DNA from: Alphaproteobacteria bacterium
Lineage (GTDB): Bacteria; Pseudomonadota; Alphaproteobacteria; CALKHQ01
Assembly (NCBI GenBank): GCA_041396705.1
Contig: JAWKYB010000013.1
Span: 62,001-126,000, forward strand
Reading direction: 5' to 3'
DNA: 64,000 nt
Made by a program: the position numbers and the translations under genes. Shown in pieces: positions 1 through 13,006 of the stretch. The notes under the pieces were generated by a model. The model had not been told where the DNA came from and searched no databases. It worked only from the letters and a program-made list of their open reading frames with translations. Each line of letters starts with the position of its first letter. Positions within the stretch are counted from its first letter, which is position 1.

Positions 1-330
1 CTGGCCGACGCCGACAGCGTGATGCCCGGCCTGCGCGCCGCCGCGACCGCCAACTTGGCGGCCGAGGGCTTCAACATCACCCAGCCAGTCACCGAGCAGG
101 CGATCGCGCTCGACCAGGCCAACAAGGGCTTCTTCTCCTGGCTCGGCAAGGCGATCCAGGCGGTCGGCAAGGCGCTCGGCGGCCTGTTCAGCGCCGGCGG
201 CAGCGGCCACTACGAGTACTTCGAATCCGGCGTCGTGAAGATCTGCGACCGCCAGTGGCACATCAGCGTCGGCGGCGGCGGCAATGGCTACGAGCCGACC
301 CCGTTCTATCCGGAAGGCCCGCAGGGCTGA
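1..330 (+). CDS. 3' end of an unknown gene (partial)
   Basis: The reading frame is open from the first base of the window to the TGA at 328-330, so this is the C-terminal part of a longer protein; about 109 residues are visible. I do not recognise the family. The visible part has a hydrophobic/glycine-rich stretch (FFSWLGKAIQAVGKALGGLF) in the middle that could be an amphipathic or membrane-associating helix, followed by a short polar tail with a single Cys and a Gly-run. A strong hairpin terminator follows 14 bases downstream, which supports this as a real gene end. An internal GTG/ATG at 19-24 could be taken for a start, but nothing upstream argues for it. Confidence 0.6.
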   Translation: MADADSVMPGLRAAATANLAAEGFNITQPVTEQAIALDQANKGFFSWLGKAIQAVGKALGGLFSAGGSGHYEYFESGVVKICDRQWHISVGGGGNGYEPTPFYPEGPQG

Positions 331-343
331 TCCCCGAGCCGAC

Positions 344-384
344 ACGCGCCGCGACGTCCGCCCGGACTCGCGGCGCGTTCTTTT
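344..384 (+). terminator. Rho-independent terminator
   Basis: The arm ACGCGCCGCGA (344-354) pairs perfectly with TCGCGGCGCGT (368-378) around a 13-base loop and is followed by TCTTTT (379-384). It sits 14 bases after the stop of the partial gene at the left edge and closes that transcription unit. Confidence 0.85.
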
Positions 385-549
385 CCGGCCGTCCTTCCGG
401 CCCTGCGCGCCGCGCGGCACCGAGCGGCAGTACATCCCTCGCCCCCGATTGATGCACGTCAATGCCGCCGACCGGCCGAAGCCCGAGCCTTCGCCGACGG
501 CCGGCGGACCAGGACGCCCGGGCGGGACAGCGAAGGGAACCGGCACGCG

Positions 550-738
550 ATGAGCAAGATCACCGATCAGGAGCGGGAAACGCTGCAGCACATCGTCAAC
601 GGCGACATGGCACCCGATTTCCCGGCGGAGCATATCGAGCGGCTGCAGATCCTGGGCCTGATCGAGCCCGCCGCCGACGGCTGGAAGGCGACGCCCGCGG
701 GCCGCATGGCCGGCGTGCCGCGGCCGGAGCACCTGTAG
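550..738 (+). CDS. Small winged-helix-like hypothetical protein
   Basis: A 62-residue protein of unknown function. The order of segments (a charged helix, then IERLQILGLIEP, then GWKATPAGRMA) resembles the end of a winged-helix domain, where a recognition helix is followed by a beta-wing with a 'LTPAGR'-like turn. No additional domain fits, so it could be a stand-alone mini-wHTH or only a look-alike. The AAGGGAA at 534-540 is a plausible ribosome binding site for the ATG at 550. It lies alone between the terminator of the left-edge gene and the convergent end of the TCA operon. The codon pattern is G/C-biased at third positions like the neighbours, supporting a real gene. Confidence 0.55.
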   Translation: MSKITDQERETLQHIVNGDMAPDFPAEHIERLQILGLIEPAADGWKATPAGRMAGVPRPEHL

Positions 739-744
739 GCCGGC

Positions 745-1311
745 TCAACCCTCGCAGCCGAAGGCGGCCCGTTCCGCCGCCGTCGGCCGCGGGATCGGCA
801 GCTGCGCCATCATCGCGCGCAGCGCCGCATCGAAACCGTCGAGCGGGAATGCGGCCGATTGGGCGCCGTCCTCGTCGCGGAACGTCATCCCGAGCGTGCG
901 GCCGGCACGCAGGGTTGGCAGCAATGCCGCGGTTGCCGGCGCCTCGACATAGAGCCCGCCGCTCATCGCCAGATAGACGATGTCGGGGTCGGCCAGCGTC
1001 GCCAGGGCCAGGTCGTCCACTGTCACGCTGAGCGTGCCGCGGGTCTCGAACCGCAGTTCGCGCACCGGCAGATACTCCATCGCCAGCGGCGGGACGGGTT
1101 CGGTCTCGTCGCCGATCGGCCGCAGCACCAGCCAGCCGCTGCCGGTGCGACCGCTCAGCGCGCAGATGCTTTCCTCATCGTCGTTGCACTGGTCGCAGCG
1201 CACCGCCCAAATGCCGAACTGCGCCGCGAATGGCGGAATGCGCTCGGCCTGCGCCGGCTGCGCCAAGCCGAGGATGGCGAAAAGCCAGGCCGGACTCCTG
1301 TGTAGCGGCAT
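745..1311 (-). CDS. IalB-like periplasmic protein
   Basis: A secreted protein of about 188 residues. I take the ATG at 1311, which gives a clean signal peptide (MPLHRSPAWLFAILGLAQPAQA, cleavage near residue 22); the frame remains open to 1347 but the extra residues would spoil it. After the signal come the W-x-V-x-C core and a second Cys pair (RCDQCNDDEESICALSG), then the family's C-terminal pattern in which a hydrophobic 'F-x-L-x-G-F-x-A-A-L' segment follows an acidic/polar stretch. This matches the invasion-associated locus B family, which is periplasmic, disulphide-containing and of unclear biochemical role outside Bartonella. It starts 62 bases after sucB in the same direction and may be co-transcribed with the TCA operon. 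Two further family members are encoded at 9319 and 10071. Confidence 0.65.
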   Translation of the reverse strand: MPLHRSPAWLFAILGLAQPAQAERIPPFAAQFGIWAVRCDQCNDDEESICALSGRTGSGWLVLRPIGDETEPVPPLAMEYLPVRELRFETRGTLSVTVDDLALATLADPDIVYLAMSGGLYVEAPATAALLPTLRAGRTLGMTFRDEDGAQSAAFPLDGFDAALRAMMAQLPIPRPTAAERAAFGCEG

Positions 1312-1373
1312 GACGCTCCCATTGCCGATCGCGCCGGAATCCGGCACGACGAATGGGGCAATTCGATGCCCGG

Positions 1374-2981
1374 CTAAACGCCGACCAGCAGCCGCGCCGG
1401 ATCCTCGATCGCTTCCTTGATGCGCACCAGGAAGGTCACCGCCTCGCGGCCGTCGATGATGCGGTGGTCGTAGCTCAGCGCGACATACATCATCGGCCGC
1501 AGCTCGATCTTGCCGCCGACTTCCATCGGTCGCTGCTGGATCTTGTGCATGCCGAGGATGCCCGACTGCGGCGGGTTGATGATCGGGGTCGACAGGAGCG
1601 AGCCGTAGACGCCGCCGTTGGTGATGGTGAAGGTGCCACCGGTCAGCTCGGCCATCGACAGCTTGCCGTCGCGCGCCCGCACCGCCATGTCGACGATCGC
1701 GCCCTCGATCTCGGCGAAGCTCATCGAGTCGGCGCCGCGCAGCACCGGCACCACCAGACCCTGCGGCGTGCCGACCGCGACGCCGATGTCGTAGTAGTTC
1801 TTGTAGATCAGCTCGTCGCCGTAGATCTCGGCGTTGACCGCCGGCAGCTCCTTCAGCGCCTCGATCGCCCCCTTGACGAAGAACGACATGAAGCCGAGCC
1901 GCACGCCGTGCTTCTTCTCGAACGCGTCCTTGTACTGGTTGCGCAGCGCCATCACCGCGGTCATGTCGACCTCGTTGAAGGTGGTCAGCATCGCCGCCGT
2001 GTTCTGCGCCTCCTTCAGGCGCTGGGCGATGCGCTGGCGCAGGCGTGTCATCCGCACCCGCTGCTCGTCGGCGCGCTCCTCACGCGGCGGCAGCGGTGCG
2101 GCCGCGACCGGCTGGGCGGCTGCCGGGGCCGGGGCCGGCCGGGCGCGGCGCGCCTCCAGATAGTCCTGCACATCGGCCTTGGTCAGCCGGCCGTCCTTGC
2201 CGGTGGCCGGGATCGCGGCAGGGTCGAGATTGTGCTCGTCGACCAGCTTGCGCACGGCAGGGGCCAGCGGGTGCGCCATGTTGGCCTTCGCCGCCATCGC
2301 CGCAGCGGAGTCGGCCTTGGCGGCCGGCGCCGGCGCCGCTTCCTTCGCGGCCGGCTTGGCAGCCTGCTCCGCCTTCGGCGCGGCGGCCGGCTTCGCCGCC
2401 TGCTGTGCCTTGGGCGCGGCGCCCGCGCCGACCTGCAGCTTGCCCAGGAGGCCGCCGACCGCGACGTCGCTGCCCTCCTTCGCCGCCACCGCGGCGATCA
2501 CGCCGGCCGCCGGCGCGTTCACCTCGACCGTCACCTTCTCGGTCTCCAACTCGACGATGGCCTCGTCGGCCTCGACCGCCTCGCCGACGCCCTTGAACCA
2601 CTTCGCGACCGTGGCTTCGGTGACGGACTCGCCCAGCGTGGGCACGACGATGTCGACGGTGTCGTCGTCGCCCTTGGCGGCACCGTTGCCCTTGGCCGGC
2701 GCCGCCTTGGCGGCCGGCTTCGGCGCGGCCGCGCCCTTGGCGCCCTGCTCGTCGAGGTGGCCCAGCAGCGCGCCGACGGCGACGTCCTCGCCCTCGCCAA
2801 CCGCGATGTCGGCCAGCACCCCGGCATGGGGGGCGTTGACCTCCACGGTCACTTTCTCGGTCTCCAGTTCCACCAGCGCCTCGTCGGTCTCGACGCTGTC
2901 GCCAACGGCTTTCAGCCACTTGGCGACCGTCGCCTCGACCACCGATTCGCCCAGCGTGGGCACCGTGATTTCCGTCGTCAT
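1374..2981 (-). CDS. sucB: 2-oxoglutarate dehydrogenase E2 (dihydrolipoyl succinyltransferase)
   Basis: E2 core of the 2-oxoglutarate dehydrogenase complex; transfers the succinyl group from lipoamide to CoA in the TCA cycle. Of its 535 residues, two lipoyl domains come first (about 3-77 and 109-184, lipoyl lysines K43 and K149 in identical ETEKVTVEVNAP contexts), joined by Ala/Lys/Pro linkers. A peripheral subunit-binding domain follows (HPLAPAVRKLVDEH...GRLTKADVQDYL) and then the acyltransferase domain ending in the catalytic SYDHRIIDGREA. Most proteobacterial SucB proteins have one lipoyl domain, so the duplication is unusual and gives roughly 120 extra residues. It follows sucA by 40 bases. 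No lpd (E3) gene follows it here, although one is often next in this operon. Identification is secure; SucB rather than AceF is preferred because it follows sucA. Confidence 0.95.
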   Translation of the reverse strand: MTTEITVPTLGESVVEATVAKWLKAVGDSVETDEALVELETEKVTVEVNAPHAGVLADIAVGEGEDVAVGALLGHLDEQGAKGAAAPKPAAKAAPAKGNGAAKGDDDTVDIVVPTLGESVTEATVAKWFKGVGEAVEADEAIVELETEKVTVEVNAPAAGVIAAVAAKEGSDVAVGGLLGKLQVGAGAAPKAQQAAKPAAAPKAEQAAKPAAKEAAPAPAAKADSAAAMAAKANMAHPLAPAVRKLVDEHNLDPAAIPATGKDGRLTKADVQDYLEARRARPAPAPAAAQPVAAAPLPPREERADEQRVRMTRLRQRIAQRLKEAQNTAAMLTTFNEVDMTAVMALRNQYKDAFEKKHGVRLGFMSFFVKGAIEALKELPAVNAEIYGDELIYKNYYDIGVAVGTPQGLVVPVLRGADSMSFAEIEGAIVDMAVRARDGKLSMAELTGGTFTITNGGVYGSLLSTPIINPPQSGILGMHKIQQRPMEVGGKIELRPMMYVALSYDHRIIDGREAVTFLVRIKEAIEDPARLLVGV

Positions 2982-3021
2982 GCAATGACCTCAGTCATGA
3001 TCGGCTCGCCTGGCTGGCAAG

Positions 3022-5903
<2,882 letters not shown>

Positions 5904-5950
5904 CGTCTCGTCTCCGCTCGGGGCAAATCGGCGCCGGTCTGTCGGTCCGG

Positions 5951-6826
<876 letters not shown>

Positions 6827-6837
6827 CCTGCCGCTCC

Positions 6838-8034
<1,197 letters not shown>

Positions 8035-8127
8035 GTGGCGATCCTGCGCGTTGCGGGACGGACCCGAAGTGTTCCACGAACCGGTGAATCAATTGCGACG
8101 CCGGCACCGACACGGCCGGGCCCGGCC

Positions 8128-9090
8128 TCACGTCTTGGCCGCGCGCATCTTCTCGGTCGCGTCGACCAGGCCGCGGACCGCGGCGACGGAGGCCTCGAAA
8201 GCCGCCTTCTCGGACGCGTTCAGCGCGATCTCGATCACCTTCTCCACCCCGCCGGCGCCGATCACCACCGGCACGCCGACATAGAGGTCGCTGACGCCGT
8301 ACTGGCCGGAAAGATGGGCGGCGCAGGGCAGCACCCGCTTCTTGTCGCGCAGGTAGGATTCGGCCATGGCAATGGCGGACGAGGCCGGCGCATAGAACGC
8401 CGACCCGGTCTTCAGCAGGCCGACGATTTCCGCCCCGCCGTCGCGGGTGCGCTGCACGATGGCGTCGATCTTCGCCTGCGTGGTCCAGCCCATGGCGACC
8501 AGGTCCGGCACCGGGATGCCGGCGACGGTGGAATAGCGCACCAGCGGCACCATGGAGTCGCCGTGGCCGCCGAGCACGAAGGCGGTGACGTCCTCGACCG
8601 ACACGCCGAATTCCTCGGCCAGGAAATAGCGGAAGCGGGCGCTGTCGAGCACGCCGGCCATGCCGACGCACTTGGCCGGCGCCAGGCCCGCCGCCTCGCG
8701 CAGCACGCCGACCATGGCGTCGAGCGGATTGGTGATGCAGATGACGAACGCGTCGGGGCAATGCTGGCGGATGCCAGCGCCGACCTGCTCCATCACCCCG
8801 GTGTTGACGCCGATCAGGTCGTCGCGGCTCATCCCCGGCTTACGCGGAACGCCGGCGGTGACGATGACCACGTCCGCCCCGGCGATCACCGCATAGTCGC
8901 TGCCGCCGACATAGCGGGCGTCGAAGCCCTCGACCGGCGAGGCCTCGACGAGGTCCAGCGCCTTGCCCTGCGGCACCCCGTCGGCGATGTCGAACAGGGC
9001 CACGTCGCCCAGTTCCTTCAGGCCGGTCAGCAGCGCAAGCGTGCCGCCGATGTTGCCGGCGCCGACAAGCGCAATCTTGTTGCGTGCCAT
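8128..9090 (-). CDS. mdh: Malate dehydrogenase
   Basis: NAD-dependent oxidation of malate to oxaloacetate, cytoplasmic. The 320-residue protein is of the LDH-like bacterial MDH type: NAD-binding GAGNIGG at residues 10-16, D34 for the ribose, substrate arginines in VPRKPGMSRDD (R83, R89), and the catalytic pair D149/H176 (VLDSARFR and GGHGDSMVP). R83 in place of the LDH glutamine marks malate rather than lactate specificity. It is the first gene of the minus-strand mdh-sucCDAB operon, a classical alphaproteobacterial arrangement. The 228-base gap to the divergent gene at 9319 should contain its promoter; a 13-base palindrome lies 70-82 bases upstream of the start. Confidence 0.97.
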   Translation of the reverse strand: MARNKIALVGAGNIGGTLALLTGLKELGDVALFDIADGVPQGKALDLVEASPVEGFDARYVGGSDYAVIAGADVVIVTAGVPRKPGMSRDDLIGVNTGVMEQVGAGIRQHCPDAFVICITNPLDAMVGVLREAAGLAPAKCVGMAGVLDSARFRYFLAEEFGVSVEDVTAFVLGGHGDSMVPLVRYSTVAGIPVPDLVAMGWTTQAKIDAIVQRTRDGGAEIVGLLKTGSAFYAPASSAIAMAESYLRDKKRVLPCAAHLSGQYGVSDLYVGVPVVIGAGGVEKVIEIALNASEKAAFEASVAAVRGLVDATEKMRAAKT

Positions 9091-9159
9091 TGTCTGAGGG
9101 TCCTTGCCACAAAGAAGTCAACGGGGGTAAGAGGTCGGCGCGTGTCTAGCCCGGTTTGT

Positions 9160-9172
9160 GTTGCAGTGCAAC
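9160..9172. promoter_or_regulatory. Palindrome upstream of the mdh-suc operon
   Basis: GTTGCAGTGCAAC is a perfect inverted repeat (GTTGCA/TGCAAC with one central base) in the divergent promoter region between mdh and the gene at 9319. Its TGC-rich half sites look like a dimeric repressor site. No regulator is encoded next to it, so which protein binds is unknown. Confidence 0.45.
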
Positions 9173-9318
9173 GTTTGGTCGGCCGCAACCGGAATTGGCA
9201 CGGGGCCCGCAAAGTTTTGGCCCGCTTGGCGGCGCGGCGATATGCTGGCCGCGCGAGTCGGCCCGTGCGCACGCCGCCATGGCGGCCGGGCCGACGATCA
9301 GCATTCGGATGGGGACAC

Positions 9319-10029
9319 ATGACGCATCGCCGAAGGGACGCCCTCAGCCCCGCCCTGTGCCGCGTCGGCTGGACATGGCTTGCCCTGGTCCTCGGCTTCG
9401 CCGCGGTGCCCGCTTCGGCCGAGATCGTTGCCGAGGAGGACGAGTACCGCGACTGGGTCGGCCGCTGCGAGACCGAGACCGAAACCGGCGAGGTGATCTG
9501 CTTCATCTATACCGTCACGGTCGGCGAGAACGAGGAAGGCGAGCTGGCGACGCGGCTGATGGTCGGCATCAACGACCAGCTGCAGCCGGTGGTGTTCCTC
9601 GACGTGCCGGAGACCGCCGAGCCGGCAACCGGCTTCGGCCTGCGCGTCGACAGCCAGCAGCCCTTCTCCGGCCGCTTCGTCGACTGCACCACCGGCTGGT
9701 GCCGATCGGCCGCCAGCGGCGAGATCGCCGACGCGCTGATCGCCCAGTTCCGCGCCGGTTCGCGGGCGACGGTCAGCTTCAAGCTGGAGGACAGCGACCG
9801 CCAGGTCGACATGCCGCTGTCGCTGCTCGGCTTCACCGCGGCCTATGAGCGTCTGCTCACCATCCACCAGCGCGCCATGGACGCCACGGCCGCCCAGGCG
9901 AACGAGACGCCCGCCGACGGCACCGGCGACGGCGGCGCGGCAGGCGGCGCCAGTGATGGCGATGGCGACGGCGGCGAGCCGCCGGCCGAGCCTGCCGGCG
10001 AAGACACGCCGGCACCGGCCGACCAGTAG
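9319..10029 (+). CDS. IalB-like periplasmic protein with acidic tail
   Basis: A secreted 236-residue protein. The frame is open far upstream, but the ATG at 9319 starts a basic N-terminus (MTHRRR) and a hydrophobic signal segment ending in VPASA (cleavage near residue 35). The mature part begins with an acidic stretch, then the IalB core: YRDWVGRCETETETGEVICFIY (the W-x-x-x-C start and second Cys), CTTGWCRS, and the family ending MPLSLLGFTAAYERL. The last 50 residues are Gly/Asp/Ala/Pro-rich and low in complexity, so probably unstructured. It is followed 41 bases later by another family member in the same direction. The family is periplasmic and linked with invasion or stress in Bartonella and Brucella; no biochemical activity is established. 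Confidence 0.7.
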   Translation: MTHRRRDALSPALCRVGWTWLALVLGFAAVPASAEIVAEEDEYRDWVGRCETETETGEVICFIYTVTVGENEEGELATRLMVGINDQLQPVVFLDVPETAEPATGFGLRVDSQQPFSGRFVDCTTGWCRSAASGEIADALIAQFRAGSRATVSFKLEDSDRQVDMPLSLLGFTAAYERLLTIHQRAMDATAAQANETPADGTGDGGAAGGASDGDGDGGEPPAEPAGEDTPAPADQ

Positions 10030-10070
10030 GCCGGTCCGCGGCGCGCGCCCATGGCCAGGGAGTTCTGCTG

Positions 10071-10628
10071 ATGGCGAACGGCATCGGGATCCTGCATCGG
10101 GCCGCCGCCGGCCTGGCGGTCGCGGCCACCCTCGCCGTCCTTGCCGGCAACGCCGCCGCGCAGGAGGAACGGCGCTATCGCGACTGGACCCTGCGCTGCG
10201 ACGTGATGGCGGAGACCCACCAGCGCGTCTGCTGGATCTACAACGACGCCACCCAGCTCGACCCGTCGCTGCCGGAACCGGTGACGGTCTCCGTCTCGGT
10301 CGGCTTCATCCCCGGCTCGGAGCCGCCGGTGGTGCACTTCCACCTGTGCCCGCCGTCGGCGCCGAACGGCTCGATGCTGCGGGTCAAGGTGGACGACGAG
10401 ATGATCAGCGAGCTGCCGCTGAACTACGCCCAGCAGGTCGACTGCCAGGTCGCCCGCTCGCCGGAGGACGAGGAGGCGGCCTCGGACCTGCTGTCGGCCT
10501 TCCGTCGCGGCCTGGAGGGGCAGTTCGAGGTGGTCAGCCCCGACGGCAGCGTCGCCACCATCCCGCTGTCGCTGCTCGGCCTGACCCGCGCGCTGCGCAA
10601 CCTGGAAGCGATCTATGAGAGCAGCTGA
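10071..10628 (+). CDS. IalB-like periplasmic protein
   Basis: 185 residues with a signal peptide ending near residue 30 (LAGNAAA). The mature protein starts RRYRDWTLRCDVMAETHQRVCWIY, the same W-x-x-x-C...C opening as its upstream neighbour, and closes with IPLSLLGLTRALRNLEAIYE, matching the IalB C-terminus. Two further Cys residues (FHLCPPSAP, VDCQVAR) correspond to the second disulphide of the family. The start at ATG 10071 follows an AGGGAG motif. It probably forms a two-gene unit with the paralogue that ends 41 bases before; kynU follows 57 bases later and may also be read from the same message. Confidence 0.7.
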   Translation: MANGIGILHRAAAGLAVAATLAVLAGNAAAQEERRYRDWTLRCDVMAETHQRVCWIYNDATQLDPSLPEPVTVSVSVGFIPGSEPPVVHFHLCPPSAPNGSMLRVKVDDEMISELPLNYAQQVDCQVARSPEDEEAASDLLSAFRRGLEGQFEVVSPDGSVATIPLSLLGLTRALRNLEAIYESS

Positions 10629-10685
10629 GGCGCCGTCGCTCCGGCGCCGCGCGGCGGCTTCCGCGTTGCGGGCCGGGGCGGAGCG

Positions 10686-11906
10686 ATGACGCCGATGCCG
10701 CCGGCCGCCTCGCGCGCCGAATGCGAGGCGCGCGACGCCGCCGACCCGCTGGCACCGTTCCGCGACCGCTTCCTGCTGCCCGAGGGCGTGATCTACCTTG
10801 ACGGCAACTCGCTGGGCCCGCTGGCCAGGGACGTGCGCGCCCGCCTGATCGAGGTGATCGACCGGGAGTGGGGCACCGACCTGATCCAGAGCTGGTGGAA
10901 GAACGACTGGGTCGGCCTGCCGCGCAGCCTGGGCGACAAGATCGGCCGGCTGGTCGGCGCCGCGCCCGGCCAGGTGGTGGTGGCCGATTCCACCTCGGTC
11001 AACATCTTCAAGGCGCTGACCGCGGCGCTGGCGATGCGGCCGGACCGCCGCACCATCCTGCACGAAACCGCGACCTTCCCGACCGACGGCTACATGGCCC
11101 AGGGCGTGGCGCGCCTGCTGGGCCAGGATCGCGTCCGCCTGCGCGAGGCGCCGCGCGACGCGCTGGCCGGCGCGATCGACGACGACGTCGCCGTGGTGAT
11201 GCTGACCCACGCCCATTACAAGACCGGCCACATCGCCGACATGGCCGGGATCACCGCCGCGGCCCATGCCGCCGGCGCGCTGACGCTGTGGGACCTGGCG
11301 CACAGCGCCGGCGCCCTGCCGGTCGCGCTGGACGCTTCCCATGCCGACTTCGCGGTCGGCTGCGGCTACAAGTTCCTCAACGGCGGTCCCGGCGGCCCGG
11401 CCTTCGTCTATGTGGCCGAGCGGCTGCAGGGCGAGGCGCAGCAACCGCTGGCCGGCTGGATCGGCCACCGCAATCCGTTCGAATTCGCCGCCGCCTACGA
11501 GCCGGCGCCGGGCATCGACCGCTATCAGTGCGGCACGCCGGTGGTGCTGGCGATGGCAGCGCTCGACACCGCCGTCGATATGCTGCTGGAGGCCGGTATG
11601 GACCGGGTACGCGCCAAGTCGATGGCACTGACCGCGACCTTCATCGCCCGGGTCGAGGCAAGCGGCGCAGGCCTCGGCCTGCGCCTCGACGTGCCCCGCG
11701 ACGCCACGGTGCGCGGCAGCCAGGTCTGCTTCCTGCACCCGAAGGCCGGCGCGATCATGCAGCGCGTGATCGCCGCCGGCGTCATCGGCGACTTCCGCCC
11801 GCCGGAGACCATGCGCTTCGGCTTCGCCCCGCTGTTCAACCGCCATGTCGACGCCTGGGACGCGGCGGAACGGCTGGCCGCGCTCGCGCGGGAGGAGATC
11901 GGCTAG
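10686..11906 (+). CDS. kynU: Kynureninase
   Basis: PLP-dependent hydrolase that splits kynurenine (or 3-hydroxykynurenine) into anthranilate (or 3-hydroxyanthranilate) and alanine. The 406-residue protein shows YLDGNSLGPL near the start, the substrate/PLP region SWWKNDWVGLP, DSTSVNIFKAL for the phosphate, LWDLAHSAGALP with the PLP-pyridine aspartate (D203), and the Schiff-base lysine K229 in GCGYKFLNGGPGGPAF. The end (RFGFAPLFNRHVDAW) is also typical. The other kyn genes, such as tryptophan dioxygenase and formamidase, are absent nearby, so it probably serves catabolism with partners elsewhere. It lies downstream of two IalB genes without functional linkage that I can see. Confidence 0.93.
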   Translation: MTPMPPAASRAECEARDAADPLAPFRDRFLLPEGVIYLDGNSLGPLARDVRARLIEVIDREWGTDLIQSWWKNDWVGLPRSLGDKIGRLVGAAPGQVVVADSTSVNIFKALTAALAMRPDRRTILHETATFPTDGYMAQGVARLLGQDRVRLREAPRDALAGAIDDDVAVVMLTHAHYKTGHIADMAGITAAAHAAGALTLWDLAHSAGALPVALDASHADFAVGCGYKFLNGGPGGPAFVYVAERLQGEAQQPLAGWIGHRNPFEFAAAYEPAPGIDRYQCGTPVVLAMAALDTAVDMLLEAGMDRVRAKSMALTATFIARVEASGAGLGLRLDVPRDATVRGSQVCFLHPKAGAIMQRVIAAGVIGDFRPPETMRFGFAPLFNRHVDAWDAAERLAALAREEIG

Positions 11907-11979
11907 AGCCGTCGCCCGCGGGCCCGCGTCGCAGCCGCCGCCGGAACTGTCGTTGCACGCCGACAGGCGCGCGCTGCGG

Positions 11980-12324
11980 TCATGCGGCGAGCCGACACAC
12001 GAGTTGGGGGCGGCCCTGCGGTGTCGTCAGCAGATCCAGGAGCCAGTTCAGGCCCCGCCCGATCAGGCTGCGCGCGCGGATCAGCACGTCTGCGACCGGC
12101 GCTGCCAGCTCGATCGCGCGGTCCGTCGGCTCCACGCCCCGCGGCGGGCGCAGAAGCAGCGGGTCTTCAAGCATGCGGCGCAGCCCCACGAGCCCGTGAC
12201 CGACCGCCGAAGCCGACGGATGCTGGCGCTCCGCCGCGCGGCGCACGTTGCGCGCCTCGAACATCGCGTCGGACAGGACGAGCAGGTTCAAGTCCCGCCG
12301 CGAGAGATCGGTTTTCTTCAGCAT
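11980..12324 (-). pseudogene. LysR-family regulator, N-terminal fragment
   Basis: The 114 residues correspond to the DNA-binding half of a LysR-type regulator: LSRRDLNLLVLSDAMFEARNVRRAAERQHPSASAVGHGL is the helix-turn-helix region and LRRMLEDPLLLRPPRGVEPTDRAIELAAPV is the usual follow-on. The effector-binding domain of about 200 residues is missing; the frame ends at 11980 and nothing downstream continues it before kynU ends at 11906. The HTH has unusual substitutions at positions that are normally S-Q-S-A-V-S-H-A. I read it as a decayed remnant, possibly of a regulator for the divergent NTF2-like gene at 12428. A functional mini-regulator cannot be excluded. Confidence 0.65.
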
Positions 12325-12427
12325 ATCGATGAAATCGTATCACTGGATTCAGCACAACGGGAATGCGATCTCAGCAGCCGGTGCCCGGCGGACGACCCCG
12401 TCGGCCTGCAACGAGGACACAGCAGCC

Positions 12428-12976
12428 ATGAATCGCTTCGCATGCGCCGCACTCGCCGGCGCGGCATGTTTCGCCATCCCCGCGGCAACCGGCGCGCAGG
12501 GAACAGACCTGCCCCCGGCAACCGCCTCGGGCGCAGAGGCGCTGCCGCAGCTGGTCCGACTGTCGGAGGAAGGCAATGCCGCTCTGATGCAGGGCGACCT
12601 CGCAACCTATTACGCGCGCATCCCGCATTCCGGCGACTTCGTGCTGATGAACCCGTTCGGCGGCGCGCCGCGCCGGGGCACCGACGGCTCGGCCGAGGCG
12701 ATCGCCGCGACCGCGCGGTTCTTCCAGAACGGAACCTTCGCCCAGGAGGTCGTGCAGACCGTGGTGTCGGACGACATGGTGATGCTGGCCACCATCGAGC
12801 GCGTCAACGCGCAGGTCGGCGGCCTGCCGGCGCAGGACTGGGCGCTGCGGCTGACGCTGGTCTACCGCCGCGAGGCCGACGGCTGGCGGCTGGTGCATCG
12901 GCACGCCGACCCGCTCGCCCATCCGATCACGCTGCAACAGGCCGCCGCCCTCGGCCGGGGCGCCGCCGCGAACTGA
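12428..12976 (+). CDS. Secreted NTF2-like (SnoaL/DUF4440-type) protein
   Basis: 182 residues. The frame is open to 12248, but only the ATG at 12428 gives a signal peptide (MNRFACAALAGAACFAIPAATGAQG). The remainder has the alpha+beta cone pattern of NTF2-like proteins: an N-terminal helix with LVRLSEEGNAALMQGDLATYYARIPHSGDFVLMNPFGG, central strands, and the typical ending LTLVYRREADGWRLVHRHADPL. Such proteins bind small ligands or act as isomerases/dehydratases; the exact role here is unknown. The divergently oriented LysR fragment at 11980 suggests this pair was once regulator and target. Confidence 0.7.
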   Translation: MNRFACAALAGAACFAIPAATGAQGTDLPPATASGAEALPQLVRLSEEGNAALMQGDLATYYARIPHSGDFVLMNPFGGAPRRGTDGSAEAIAATARFFQNGTFAQEVVQTVVSDDMVMLATIERVNAQVGGLPAQDWALRLTLVYRREADGWRLVHRHADPLAHPITLQQAAALGRGAAAN

Positions 12977-13006
12977 CCCGGATCGGCCGCCGGGCCGAGC
13001 CCCGGC

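Noticed and set aside
9843..11846. 667-codon minus-strand frame opposite kynU and the IalB genes
   Set aside because: Composition is His/Gln/Arg/Gly-biased without motifs, and it lies fully antisense to kynU, which has clear catalytic residues.
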